Positions 8,485-17,431 of a DNA stretch of 64,000 nt are shown here, one piece after another (the stretch's first letter is position 1; each line of letters begins with the position of its first letter). The DNA is from Svornostia abyssi (GTDB lineage Bacteria; Actinomycetota; Thermoleophilia; Solirubrobacterales; Solirubrobacteraceae), in the NCBI GenBank assembly GCA_024666565.1, contig CP088295.1:3038001-3102000 (forward strand). The letters are read 5' to 3'. The notes below the pieces were generated by a model. It was not told where the DNA came from and made no database searches. It saw only the letters and a list, made by a program, of their open reading frames with translations. The position numbers and the translations under genes were made by a program.

Positions 8485-8646
8485 ATGCTCCGCCGCACCC
8501 TGCAGTTCGCCGCTGTCGCCGCCGTCGCCGTCGCGATGCCCGCCACGGCCGCGACCGCATCCGCTGCACCCAAGCCCGCCAAGGCGCCAGCCCCGTCGTA
8601 CTTGCAGTTCGAGCTCGAGAACGTGCTCGTCTCCTCGTACTCGTGA
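8485..8646 (+). CDS. Small secreted peptide, possible remnant of an Hcp-like protein
   Basis: 53 aa reading frame with an unusually good ribosome site, AGGAGG at 8474-8479, five bases before the ATG. Residues 1-28 are a clear Sec signal peptide (two Arg, Ala/Val-rich core, ASA-type cleavage site). The mature part is a Pro/Ala/Lys spacer followed by YLQFELENVLVSSYS and the stop. That last segment resembles the EYLKITMEEVLVSSVS strand near the C-terminus of Hcp-family tube proteins. One reading is that a longer secreted Hcp-like gene lost its middle. A strong hairpin follows the stop, so it is transcribed as its own unit. Function unknown. Confidence 0.55.
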   Translation: MLRRTLQFAAVAAVAVAMPATAATASAAPKPAKAPAPSYLQFELENVLVSSYS

Positions 8647-8653
8647 CGCTCGT

Positions 8654-8686
8654 GCGCGGGACTGGTCGGGCTGACCGGTCCCGCGC
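8654..8686 (+). terminator. Hairpin terminator after the small secreted peptide
   Basis: A 14-pair stem (left arm 8654-8667, right arm 8673-8686, one G-U pair) around the loop GGGCT, eight bases after the stop at 8646. It is very stable but has no T-tract, as often in high-GC actinobacteria. It also separates this unit from the gcv operon. Confidence 0.7.
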
Positions 8687-8713
8687 GCGCTGCTCCGCTA
8701 GCCTGCTCGCGGA

Positions 8714-9808
8714 GTGCAGCAGACAACCCTCAAGCGCACCCCGCTCTTCGAGCGCCACCAGGCAGCGGGTGCCAAGCTCGTGCCCTTCGCGGGCTGGGAG
8801 ATGCCCGTCCAGTACGCGGGGATCCGAGGTGAGCACGAAGCCGTCCGCACGGACGTCGGCGTCTTCGACGTCTCGCACATGGGCGAGATCGAGACCCGCG
8901 GGGAGCAGGCTGAGGCGTTCCTGCAGCGCATCCTCTCCAACGACGTGTCGAAGCTCCCGCTCGGCGGCGCGCAGTACTCGCTGCTGTGCAAGCCCGACGG
9001 CGGCGTCATCGACGACCTCTTCACCTACCGCCTGGCGCCCGACCACTTCCTGACGGTCACGAACGCGTCGAACCACGAGAAGGACCTCGCGTGGTTCGTC
9101 GAGCAGGCCCGGGAGTTCCCCGGCGCCGTCGTGCGAGACAGCGCCGACGACTACGCCATGCTCGCCGTCCAGGGCCCGCGCGCCCGCGAGGTGGTGCAGG
9201 CGTTCGCCGACCAGCCGCTGCCGTCGCGCATGACCGCCGGCCGCCGTCTGCTCACGGGCCGTTCCGTGCTCGTCGCCGGCACCGGCTACACGGGCGAGGA
9301 CGGCGTCGAGTTGCTCATCGACCCCGCCGACGCATCCGCCATCTGGGACGAGCTGCTCAAGCGCGGCGCCACGCCGGTCGGCCTGGGCGCGCGCGACACG
9401 CTGCGCCTGGAGGTCTGCTTCCACCTCTACGGCAACGACCTCATGGAGGAGCGCGACCCGATCGCCGCCGGCCTGGGCTGGGCGGTCAAGGAGGAGACCG
9501 GGTTCATCGGCGCCGACGTGCTCGCGCAGACCCGCGCGGCCGGCCCGACGGAGAAGCTCGTGCCGTTCAAGCTCACAGACAAGGGGATCGCGCGGCAGGG
9601 CAACGCGATCCTGTCCGGCGGCGAGGAGATCGGCGTCGTGACCAGCGGCACGCTCTCGCCGAGCCTCGACGTCGGGATCGGCATGGGCTATGTCCGCCCG
9701 GAGTTCGCCGCGCCCGGCACCGAACTGGAGATCGACGTCCGGGGCAAGGTGCGCCCGGCTGTCGTGGCCACCAAGCCCCTGTACCCCGACGAGGAGACCG
9801 ATGGCTGA
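8714..9808 (+). CDS. gcvT: Aminomethyltransferase (glycine cleavage T protein)
   Basis: Transfers the methylene carbon from the aminomethyl-lipoyl arm of GcvH to tetrahydrofolate and releases ammonia. 364 aa with a GTG start. Characteristic stretches are FAGWEMPVQYAGIRGEH, VFDVSHMGEI with the catalytic Asp region, GTGYTGEDGVEL, DTLRLEVCFHLYGNDL and a C-terminal barrel with VVTSGTLSPSLDVGIGMGYV. First gene of the gcvT-gcvH-gcvPA-gcvPB operon, whose ATG for gcvH lies inside its last three codons. No glycine riboswitch fits in the 67 bases upstream. Confidence 0.96.
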   Translation: MQQTTLKRTPLFERHQAAGAKLVPFAGWEMPVQYAGIRGEHEAVRTDVGVFDVSHMGEIETRGEQAEAFLQRILSNDVSKLPLGGAQYSLLCKPDGGVIDDLFTYRLAPDHFLTVTNASNHEKDLAWFVEQAREFPGAVVRDSADDYAMLAVQGPRAREVVQAFADQPLPSRMTAGRRLLTGRSVLVAGTGYTGEDGVELLIDPADASAIWDELLKRGATPVGLGARDTLRLEVCFHLYGNDLMEERDPIAAGLGWAVKEETGFIGADVLAQTRAAGPTEKLVPFKLTDKGIARQGNAILSGGEEIGVVTSGTLSPSLDVGIGMGYVRPEFAAPGTELEIDVRGKVRPAVVATKPLYPDEETDG

Positions 9809-10187
9809 CGCGTCCTATCCCGAGGACCTGCTGTACCACCCCGAGCACGACTGGGCGAAGATCGACGGCGACGTCGCCACGTTCGGCGTCACGTGGTACG
9901 CGCAGGACGCTCTCGGCGAGGTCGTCTACTTCGACCCGCCCGAGGTGGGCACCACCGTCACGAAGGACGAGCCGTACGCGGAGGTCGAGTCGGTCAAGGC
10001 CGTCAGCGACGTCTTCGCGCCGCTCTCCGGGGAGATCATCGAGGTCAACACGAGCCTGGGCGACACGCCCGAGACCATCAACTCCGACCCGTACGGGGAC
10101 GGCTGGATGGTCAAGGTCAAGCTCAGCGACGTATCTGAGACCGATGCCCTGATGGATCAGGCCACCTACCTCGAGAGCCTCAGTTAG
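9801..10187 (+). CDS. gcvH: Glycine cleavage system H protein
   Basis: Small lipoylated shuttle protein that carries the aminomethyl group from P to T protein. 128 aa. The lipoyl lysine is Lys66 in VESVKAVSDVFAPLSGE, the conserved family hairpin. HPEHDWAKIDGD near the start and DPYGDGWMVKV near the end are also typical. It overlaps gcvT by 8 bases and ends 8 bases before gcvPA, indicating coupled translation. Confidence 0.97.
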   Translation: MADASYPEDLLYHPEHDWAKIDGDVATFGVTWYAQDALGEVVYFDPPEVGTTVTKDEPYAEVESVKAVSDVFAPLSGEIIEVNTSLGDTPETINSDPYGDGWMVKVKLSDVSETDALMDQATYLESLS

Positions 10188-10195
10188 GAACCGAC

Positions 10196-11584
10196 ATGAC
10201 CCTGTACACCGCCGTCACCGACGATGACCGCCAGGCGATGCTCGACGCGATCGGCGTCGCCTCGGTCGACGAGCTGTTCGAGACGATCCCGGCCGCGCTG
10301 CGGATGGCCGAGCGCCTCGACCTGCCCGAGGGGATGGCGGAACAGGACGTCTACAACCACCTGCGCGACCTCGCGTCGAAGAACACGAGCGCCGAGGACG
10401 AGATCACGTTCCTGGGCGCCGGGATGTACGACCACTACATCCCGTCGATCATCGACATGCTGCTCGGCCGGTCGGAGTTCCTGACGCCGTACACGCCGTA
10501 CCAGCCGGAGATCAGCCAGGGCGGCCTGCAGGTGATGTTCGAGTACCAGACGGCGATGAGCGAGCTGACGGGCCTGCCGGTCAGCAACGCGTCCGTCTAC
10601 GAGGGGCCGAGCGCCGTGGGCGCCGCGGGGTACCTCGCGAAGCTCACGAACGGCCGCACCCGCTTCCTGGTCTCCCGCGGCATGCACCCGCACAGCCGCG
10701 CGACGCTCGAGACGCTGTCGGTCGGCTACGGCACCACCGTCGAGGAGATCCCGCTGGCCAACGGCGTCACCGACCTCGACGCGCTGCACACCATGCTGGG
10801 CGACGACGTCGCCGCGGTGTTCATCCAGCAGCCGAACTTCCTGGGCGCGATCGAGGACGTCGCCGCGTTCAGCGACGCCGCGCACGCGCACGGCGCGCTG
10901 GCGATCGCGTCGGCCGACCCGCTCACGCTGGGCGTGCTCGAGGCGCCGGGCAACCAGGGCGTCGACGTCTGTGTCGGCGAGGGCCAGACGCTTGGCAACC
11001 GCCTGGACTTCGGCGGCCCGTCGTTCGGCTTCTTCTGCGCCACCGAGGCGCACCTGCGCAAGATGCCCGGCCGCATCGCGGGGGAGACCAAGGACGTCGA
11101 CGGCCGCCGCGGGTTCGTGCTGACGCTGCAGACGCGCGAGCAGCACATCCGCCGCGAGAAGGCCACGTCGAACATCTGCACCTCGCAGGCGCTCAACGCG
11201 CTGGCGGGCGTGGTCTACCTCAGCTGGCTGGGCCGCAAGGGCCTGGTCGAGCTGGGCGAGCTCATGCTCCAGCGCACGCACTACGCCCGCGAGACGCTCA
11301 CCGGGATCGCGGGGGTTGAGGCGCTGCACGACCAGCCGGTCGTCCGCGAGTTCGCGCTGCGGATCCCCGGCGTCGACGTCGCGAGCGTCGTCTCGCGCTG
11401 CCAGGACGCGGGCGTGAACCCCGGCTTCGCGCTCGGCCGCGCCTACGACGAGTTCTCCGACGGCCTGCTGGTGGCCATCACCGAGCAGCGCTCGAAGGCC
11501 GACATCGACAAGCTCGCCGCCGTCCTGGAAGAGGCCATCGATGCCGAACGCTCGGGCGCTCCGGCCGCGGGGGTGACGGCATGA
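10196..11584 (+). CDS. gcvPA: Glycine dehydrogenase (decarboxylating) subunit 1
   Basis: N-terminal half of the split PLP-dependent P protein, which decarboxylates glycine. 462 aa. Family signatures include LGAGMYDHYIPSIIDMLL, TPYTPYQPEISQGGLQVMFEYQTAM, NASVYEGPSAVGAA and TREQHIRREKATSNICTSQALNAL. It lacks the PLP lysine, which is in subunit 2, as expected for the two-gene form. The stop overlaps the gcvPB start as ATGA. Confidence 0.97.
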   Translation: MTLYTAVTDDDRQAMLDAIGVASVDELFETIPAALRMAERLDLPEGMAEQDVYNHLRDLASKNTSAEDEITFLGAGMYDHYIPSIIDMLLGRSEFLTPYTPYQPEISQGGLQVMFEYQTAMSELTGLPVSNASVYEGPSAVGAAGYLAKLTNGRTRFLVSRGMHPHSRATLETLSVGYGTTVEEIPLANGVTDLDALHTMLGDDVAAVFIQQPNFLGAIEDVAAFSDAAHAHGALAIASADPLTLGVLEAPGNQGVDVCVGEGQTLGNRLDFGGPSFGFFCATEAHLRKMPGRIAGETKDVDGRRGFVLTLQTREQHIRREKATSNICTSQALNALAGVVYLSWLGRKGLVELGELMLQRTHYARETLTGIAGVEALHDQPVVREFALRIPGVDVASVVSRCQDAGVNPGFALGRAYDEFSDGLLVAITEQRSKADIDKLAAVLEEAIDAERSGAPAAGVTA

Positions 11585-13111
11585 CCGTCTCCGAGTTCGC
11601 CCGCATCCCGATGCAGGATGACGAGGCCACGACGATCTTCGAGAAGGGCGCCCCGGGCCGCCGGGCGTTCGTCGCTCCGCCGCTCGACGTCCCGCAGGTC
11701 GACGGCCTGATCCCGGACAAGTTCGCGCGCGCTGCGGCGCCGCGGCTGCCCGAGGCCTCCGAGCCCGAGATCGTCCGCCACTACGTGCGCCTCTCGCGCC
11801 GCAACTTCGATCTCGACTCGGGCTTCTACCCGCTCGGCTCGTGCACGATGAAGCACAACCCGCGGCTGCACGAGCGGGTCACGGCGCTGCCCGGGCACGC
11901 GAAGCTCCATCCCTTCCAGGACCCGGCGCGGTCCCAGGGCGCGCTGGAGCTCATGTACAACCTCGAGCGCGCGCTCGGCGAGGTCAGCGGCCTGCCGCAC
12001 GTCTCGCTGCAGCCGTCCGCCGGCTCGCACGGCGAGCTCGCGGGCGTCCTGCTCACGCGGGCCTATCACGAGGACCGCGGCCAGCATCGCACGACGGTGT
12101 TGACCCCGGACACATCGCACGGCACGAACCCCGCCACCGTCACGATGGCGGGCTACAAGGTCGTGAAGGTCGGGACGAACGCCGACGGCGGCGTCGACGT
12201 CGAGGACCTCAAGGCCAAGGCCGACGAGAACGTCGCCTGCCTCATGCTCACCAATCCGAACACGCTGGGCGTGTTCGATCCGAACATCGAGGAGATCGCG
12301 TCGATCGTCCACGGCGTGGGCGCGACGCTGTACTACGACGGCGCGAACCTCAACGCCATCATGGGCATCAGCCGCCCGGGCGACATGGGCTTCGACATCG
12401 TGCACTTCAACCTGCATAAGTCGTTCACCCAGCCGCACGGCGGCGGCGGCCCGGGCTCCGGCCCGATCGCGGTCTCCGATCGCATCGAGCCGTACCTGCC
12501 GGTGCCGGTCATCGAGCGCGTCGAGTCCGGCAACGGCGCGGGCCCGCACTTCGACCTCATCGAGGACGACGCGCGCCGCCCGAAGTCCATCGGCAAGCTC
12601 CGCGGCTTCCAGGGCAACTACGGCTGCTTCGTGCGCTCGTACGCGTACATCCGCTCGCTGGGCGCGGAGGGTCTGAAGGACGCGTCCGAGACGGCGGTCC
12701 TCAATGCGAACTACCTGCTCGCCAAGCTGCACCAGGACCCCGAGGTCGCCCAGTACCTGCCCCTGGCCTTCGGCAAGCTCTGCATGCACGAGTTCGTGCT
12801 GTCGGGCGCGCCGATGAAGAAGGAGCTCCAGATCAAGACGCTCGATCTGGCCAAGCGCCTGCTCGACTACGGCTACCACCCGCCGACCGTGTACTTCCCG
12901 CTGCTCGTCGACGAGGCGCTCCTCATCGAGCCCACGGAGACCGAGACGCGCGAGACGCTCGACGGGTTCGCCGAGGCGATCGTCGCGATCCTCAAGGAAG
13001 CGAAGGACGACCCGTCCATCGCCCAGGCCGCGCCCTACTCGACGCCGGTGCGCCCGGCTCGACGAGGCCGGCGCGGCGAAGAACCCGGTCATCCGTCAGC
13101 CGCTCGGCTGA
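11581..13111 (+). CDS. gcvPB: Glycine dehydrogenase (decarboxylating) subunit 2, C-terminal frameshift
   Basis: C-terminal half of the P protein and carrier of the PLP cofactor. Lys280 in FNLHKSFTQPHGGGGPGSGP is the Schiff-base residue. GSCTMKHNPR, PDTSHGTNPATVTMAG and TPPT-type strands are also present. After APYSTPVR the published frame runs into a low-complexity Arg-rich tail to 13170. Dropping one C from the C3 run at 13053-13055 restores RRLDEAGAAKNPVIRQPLG and a stop at 13109-13111, matching the usual family ending. The corrected end also removes an overlap with the lipoprotein gene on the other strand. Confidence 0.92.
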
Positions 13112-13117
13112 CGGCGG

Positions 13118-13648
13118 TCAGGCCCGGCGCTTGCCGTTCGGGCCGACGACCCACCACAGCCCGCCGTTGAGGAACACGTTGTGGCAGCGCACCTCGCCCG
13201 GGCCCTCGTTGACGTAGTAGTAGAGGGGCTGGCCGTTGTAGGTGACCTGCAGGCGCCCGTCGCGGCGCCTGGTGGTTCCGAGCAGTGAGGCCTTGACGTC
13301 GCCGCGGGCGCGCGGCTTGCCCTTCGTGTAGACCGGTGGCCACGCGCGGGCGCACTCGCCGTAGCAGTTGCTCTTGCCCTTCTCGTCGTTCTCGAAGATG
13401 TAGATGGCCTGCTTCTTCGTGTCGAAGAGCATCGTGCCGAACTCCGAGGAGCCGGTCGTGATCGCCTTGCCGGTGGGCTTCGCGGCGGCGGTCGTGGCGG
13501 TCGTGGTCTCGGCGGTCGGCGCGGCGGCGGTGGTGGCCGCGGGCGTGGTGGCCGCGGGCGTGGTGGCCTGAGCCTGGCCGTCGTCGCTGTCGCCGCACCC
13601 GGCGAGCGCGACCGTGCCGCAGATCAGGGCGAGGATCGTGGTGCGCAT
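13118..13648 (-). CDS. Secreted lipoprotein with Lipoprotein_15-type repeats
   Basis: 176 aa. The signal peptide ends in the lipobox LAGC (Cys18), so it should be lipid-anchored outside the membrane. A Thr/Ala-rich linker of about 40 residues follows. The folded part has two halves typical of COG4315/PF03640: MLFDTKKQAIYIFENDEKGKSNCYGECARAWPPV and a second half with LYYYVNEGPGEVRCHNVFLNGGLWWVV. Cysteines in CYGEC and RCHN may pair. Function is unknown in the family. Convergent with gcvPB, 6 bases away after frame correction. An alternative frame on the same strand (13089-13598) has no family features. Confidence 0.82.
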   Translation of the reverse strand: MRTTILALICGTVALAGCGDSDDGQAQATTPAATTPAATTAAAPTAETTTATTAAAKPTGKAITTGSSEFGTMLFDTKKQAIYIFENDEKGKSNCYGECARAWPPVYTKGKPRARGDVKASLLGTTRRRDGRLQVTYNGQPLYYYVNEGPGEVRCHNVFLNGGLWWVVGPNGKRRA

Positions 13649-13683
13649 GGGATCACTGTCCCATGCACGCCCTTACGTCCGGG

Positions 13684-16593
13684 TTACATCCACACCTCGC
13701 GGATGAGGGTCTCGTGGTCGGGCTCCTGGGCGGCGGCCTGCGCGCGGATGGCGCGCGCCTCCTCGTTGGATCCCTGGGTGAACAGCAGGCTCGACGGGCC
13801 GACCCAGCGCGTCCATGCGTCGTGGAACGCCGTCGCCCGCCGCTTGTGGGTGCCCAGGTCGTCGGGGACCGGGTGCCAGCGCACCCCGAACGCGGTGCGG
13901 CCCCGGAGCCCGTCGGCCAGGCGGTGGACCGGGGACCGGCCCGGGTCGGCGACCCAGCGCGAGATGACGTACCGGGGGGTCTCGACCGCCCCAAGCACCT
14001 GATCCAGGGCTGCGGCGAACCGGCGCGCCTCGTCGGGGTCAGCGGCCGTGAGCGCGCAGCGCACGTGCCCGGAGGCGCGCGGCTCGAGATCGAGGGACGC
14101 TGCGGCCTCGGGGCGCAACTCACCGAGCGCGACGTATGCCTCGGCGATGGCGTGGGCGATGAGGTCCAGCGGGGCCGCGACGGGGTATGCGCGGTCGGCA
14201 CCGCGCAGCCGGGCGCCGGCCCACACGCCGGCGGCCGGCACGCCGGCGAGCAGGGCGAGGCCGATCGGGCTCACCGCGATCCCGACCGCGACGGCGCACA
14301 GCGCGGATACGGCGGCCGCCGCGATGGGCGCGGTCTGGTCGACGGGCGCGCCAAGGTCGGGAGGGAGGGCGGCCTCGGGGGACAGCGCCCGTCCGGGACT
14401 GACGGTGCGCCGGCGGACCACCGCGGTCGCGACCTCACGGGCGGCGTAGGGCTCGCCGATGCGCCAGCGCTCCCGTGCCGTGTCGTGATCGGCGGCGCGC
14501 TGGGCGCACGCGGCGTTGATCGCCGTGAACGCGTCGGCCGGCGGCGCGCCGAAGGCGCTCAGCAACGGGTGCACGTGGGACGGCCCGGCCTCGATGGCGC
14601 CGTCCTCCGCGGGGGCCAGCAGGTGCAGGTGGCGGCGCACGAAACGCTGGTAGTCGGCCTCGCCGCGCGCGAGCCCCGGCGCGACGCAGACCACGTCCCA
14701 GTTCGACGCGATCTTCTCGGGGCGCGCAGGATCCAGGCGCAGCGAACGGCCCCGCATCTGGCGGACCGTCACGCCGGTCGTCGCCACGGTGAGGTCGACG
14801 AGGCAGTTCACGGCCGGAGCGTCCCATCCCTCCCCGAGCAGGGCGCGGGTGCCGACGATCGCCTGCGTCGCGCCGTCGTGCAGCAGGCGCGTGGCGAGCG
14901 CCACCCAGCGCCGCGACGTCCAGCCCGGCGGGTCGGCGAGCAGCCGGACGAGCCCCTCGTCGTCGGGCTCCGCGCGCCAGCCGCTGAGGGCGTCCCCGGC
15001 CGTGGCCTGGAGCGCCTGCAGCAGCGTGTCGGCGCCGTGCGCGTTGCAGCGCACGCCCCGGCCGCTGACGAGCAGCGGGCGCAGCGGGGCGGTTCGCAGG
15101 TCGTCGGCCATGGCCTGGAGGACCCGGACGGCGGTGCCGGCCCCGGGGTCCAGGACGCCGCTGAGGTCGCTGGCGCCGCGGCGGGGCGCGCTCTCGGCGT
15201 CGCAGAGGACGAGTGCGCGCAGGTCCGGGCCGCGGGCGTCGGACTCGGCGCCCAGCACCTCCACGGCGGCGAGGGGCTTCGCGGCCGACGTCGTGAGTAG
15301 GCGATCGACCTGGGACGTCCCCCGCCGCATCCCGCGCCGGGTCAGCTGGAACCCGAGCTCACGCAGCGCGGCGGCGATGGCGTCGTAGCGCTCGGTCGCC
15401 GCCGCTGACGGGTCGGCGGCCAGGCGGCGCAGCGCGTAGTCCTCGAGCAGCACGAGCCAGTCCTCGAGGTCCGGGGCCCGGGCGTAGGCCTCGCCGCGCG
15501 GTGCGCCCGGCGGGATCGGCATGTCGGCGGACGCCAGGAACCGGATCCCGGCGCGCGCGAGGGCGGGCCGGCGGCGCTGAAAGCGCTCCCACGGGATCTC
15601 GGCGGCGCCGTCGTCCCGGCCCCGGTCGCGCATGCGCGCCATCACCCACTGCGGGAACGACAGCGGGCTCTCCACGTCGTCGTGCAGCGCGGTGATGAGC
15701 TCGGCGAAGCGCACGTCGTGCTCGGCGAGCCAGTCGCGTTCGGACGCCAGCGGCTCGGTGAACCAGGCCAGCTCCTGGTACGGCGCGAGGAACCCGTCCT
15801 TGACGACCGCCGGGGTGGGGACGGAGAAGTCGACCGGGCCGAGGAGCTCGTCGTACAGGTCGTGCTCGTCGGCGGTGAGCTCGTCGGGCGGGGTGGCCGT
15901 CAGGCCGACGAGGTGGACGTCACCGAGGGCCGCCACGGCGGCCCGCACGAGGTAGCCCCACAGCCCGCACAGGTGGTGGCACTCGTCGAGGACGACGGTG
16001 CGGACCCCGGCGGCGCGCAGTGCGTCGATCCGGGCCCGCGCGCCGCTGGCGAGCAGGTCGGCGAGTTCCAGCTCGGGGTGCTCGCCGCGGGCGACGGCCT
16101 TCTTGATCGCCGCGACGAGCCGTGCCTGCTCGCGGTCGCGGCGCTGCGCGGCGGCGCCTGTCCACGTCTCGGCTTCGGCGAGCACCGTCTCGGGGGTGGT
16201 GTGGGTCGCGGCGGCGCGCTCGGCGGCCCACCGCGTGCGGGCGAGGTCGCGCAGGGCGGCACCGGGGTCGTCGAGCCGGCACAGCGCCTGGTAGGTCAGG
16301 CACGTGATCTGTGCGCCGACCTCGGTCCCGGCGACGGACATCGCGCCGTCGGGGTGAGAGAACGCGCCGAGCGCTTTCGGCCACTGCGTCTGGATGGTCG
16401 CCGTGGGCGCCAGCACCAGCGCGGGGGCCCCGAGCCGGGCGATGATTTCGAGCCCGAGCACCGTCTTGCCCGAGCCCGGCGGGGCGACGATGTGCGTCCG
16501 GGTGCGTCCTGCCGCGACGTCGCGATCGAAGGCCTCGAGGGCGAGCTCCTGGTAGTGGCGCCAGGTGCCGGTGAAGCGCAGGCGGTCGGGCAC
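13684..16593 (-). CDS. Large SF2 DEAD/DEAH helicase with a C-terminal membrane hairpin
   Basis: 969 aa from the GTG at 16593, chosen because VPDRLRFTGTWRHYQELAL is the helicase Q-motif region and GGGAG lies upstream. Motif I is APPGSGKT at 37-44 and motif II DECHH near 203. TATPP is motif III, and GTRALLGEGWDAPAVN with RQMRGRSLR are motifs V and VI. The layout resembles ResIII-type helicases of restriction or defence systems. Unusually, residues about 753-795 form two hydrophobic segments (IAAAAVSALCAVAVGIAVS, then GLALLAGVPAAGVWAG), followed by about 170 residues with no recognised domain. The gene is divergent from a small membrane protein gene. No nuclease domain is visible. Confidence 0.8.
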   Translation of the reverse strand: MPDRLRFTGTWRHYQELALEAFDRDVAAGRTRTHIVAPPGSGKTVLGLEIIARLGAPALVLAPTATIQTQWPKALGAFSHPDGAMSVAGTEVGAQITCLTYQALCRLDDPGAALRDLARTRWAAERAAATHTTPETVLAEAETWTGAAAQRRDREQARLVAAIKKAVARGEHPELELADLLASGARARIDALRAAGVRTVVLDECHHLCGLWGYLVRAAVAALGDVHLVGLTATPPDELTADEHDLYDELLGPVDFSVPTPAVVKDGFLAPYQELAWFTEPLASERDWLAEHDVRFAELITALHDDVESPLSFPQWVMARMRDRGRDDGAAEIPWERFQRRRPALARAGIRFLASADMPIPPGAPRGEAYARAPDLEDWLVLLEDYALRRLAADPSAAATERYDAIAAALRELGFQLTRRGMRRGTSQVDRLLTTSAAKPLAAVEVLGAESDARGPDLRALVLCDAESAPRRGASDLSGVLDPGAGTAVRVLQAMADDLRTAPLRPLLVSGRGVRCNAHGADTLLQALQATAGDALSGWRAEPDDEGLVRLLADPPGWTSRRWVALATRLLHDGATQAIVGTRALLGEGWDAPAVNCLVDLTVATTGVTVRQMRGRSLRLDPARPEKIASNWDVVCVAPGLARGEADYQRFVRRHLHLLAPAEDGAIEAGPSHVHPLLSAFGAPPADAFTAINAACAQRAADHDTARERWRIGEPYAAREVATAVVRRRTVSPGRALSPEAALPPDLGAPVDQTAPIAAAAVSALCAVAVGIAVSPIGLALLAGVPAAGVWAGARLRGADRAYPVAAPLDLIAHAIAEAYVALGELRPEAAASLDLEPRASGHVRCALTAADPDEARRFAAALDQVLGAVETPRYVISRWVADPGRSPVHRLADGLRGRTAFGVRWHPVPDDLGTHKRRATAFHDAWTRWVGPSSLLFTQGSNEEARAIRAQAAAQEPDHETLIREVWM

Positions 16594-16675
16594 GCGCGGA
16601 TTCTCCCGTGCTGCGCGGCCGTAGGATCCGCGGGTCGGCGTCCTGGCTCTCAAACTGCTCCTCGCGCCCATCCTC

Positions 16676-17300
16676 GTGGTGGGCGCGTCGCTCGTCGGCC
16701 GGCGGCACGGGCCGCGCGCCGCCGGCCTGGTGGGGTCGCTGCCGATCGTGGCCGGCCCGGTGCTGCTCGCGCTCGCGGTCGAACAGGGCGACGTGTTTGC
16801 CGCCGACGCGGCCGCGGGGACGCTGCTGGCGCTGGTCGCCGTGGTGGCCTTCCTGCTCGTCCTCGCGGCGGCGAGTGCCCGGTGGGGGGACCGCCGTGAC
16901 GGTCGCGCTGGCCTGGGCCGCGTTCCTGGCGGTCGCCGTGCTGGTCTCCGGGTTCGAGGCCGGGCCGCTGCCCGCGGCCGCGATCGGCAGCGCCGCGCTG
17001 GCGCTCTCACCGATCGCGATCAGCGTCCTCACCGGGTTCTCGCTCGCCACCCAGGGCCGTGCGGCGACGCTCGTGCTGCTGCGAGGCCTGATCGTCGGGC
17101 TCCCGGCCGTCGTCTGCTTCTTCACGATCGCCGCGCTGACGCTGGAGCCCTGGGGCACCGCGGCCGCGTTCGCGGCGGCGTCGATTGCCGCGCTGCTGCT
17201 TCAGGCGGCGGTTGCCGGTGCGACCGGCCCGGGCGGCGCCGCGGCTCGTACCGCGGCACCGCCCGGGACCGGCGAGTCCCATCCCACGCACTCGGCTTGA
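16676..17300 (+). CDS. Small multi-span membrane protein, frameshifted
   Basis: About 207 aa after correction, with roughly six hydrophobic spans, such as SLPIVAGPVLLALAVEQG, LLALVAVVAFLLVLAAA, AWAAFLAVAVLVSGF and GLIVGLPAVVCFFTIAAL. The frame breaks in a run of six G at 16884-16889. Removing one G joins ASARWG to TAVTVALAW. The open frame begins after a TAG at 16622, but the first ATG/GTG/TTG is the GTG at 16676, which cuts into the first span. A second sequence error or a CTG start is possible. No family recognised. It may share a promoter region with the divergent helicase. Confidence 0.6.
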
Positions 17301-17431
17301 GGTCCATCTCGCCGTGTCGCCATGGTGGCAACGCCTGACACGTCGCGGCACCGACCGGCGGGCACAGGCCGCTTCTCCCGGCGGTCCGACCGGGGACCGG
17401 AGCGACGCGGTGAACGACTAGATTCAGCACC

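Noticed and set aside
8647-8713. Possible glycine riboswitch before gcvT
   Set aside because: The 67-base gap is filled by a simple terminator hairpin and cannot hold even one glycine aptamer.
11443-13092. 549-codon open frame on the minus strand across gcvPA/gcvPB
   Set aside because: It is a high-GC shadow of two certain genes, rich in Arg, Val, Asp and Leu and without any recognisable domain.
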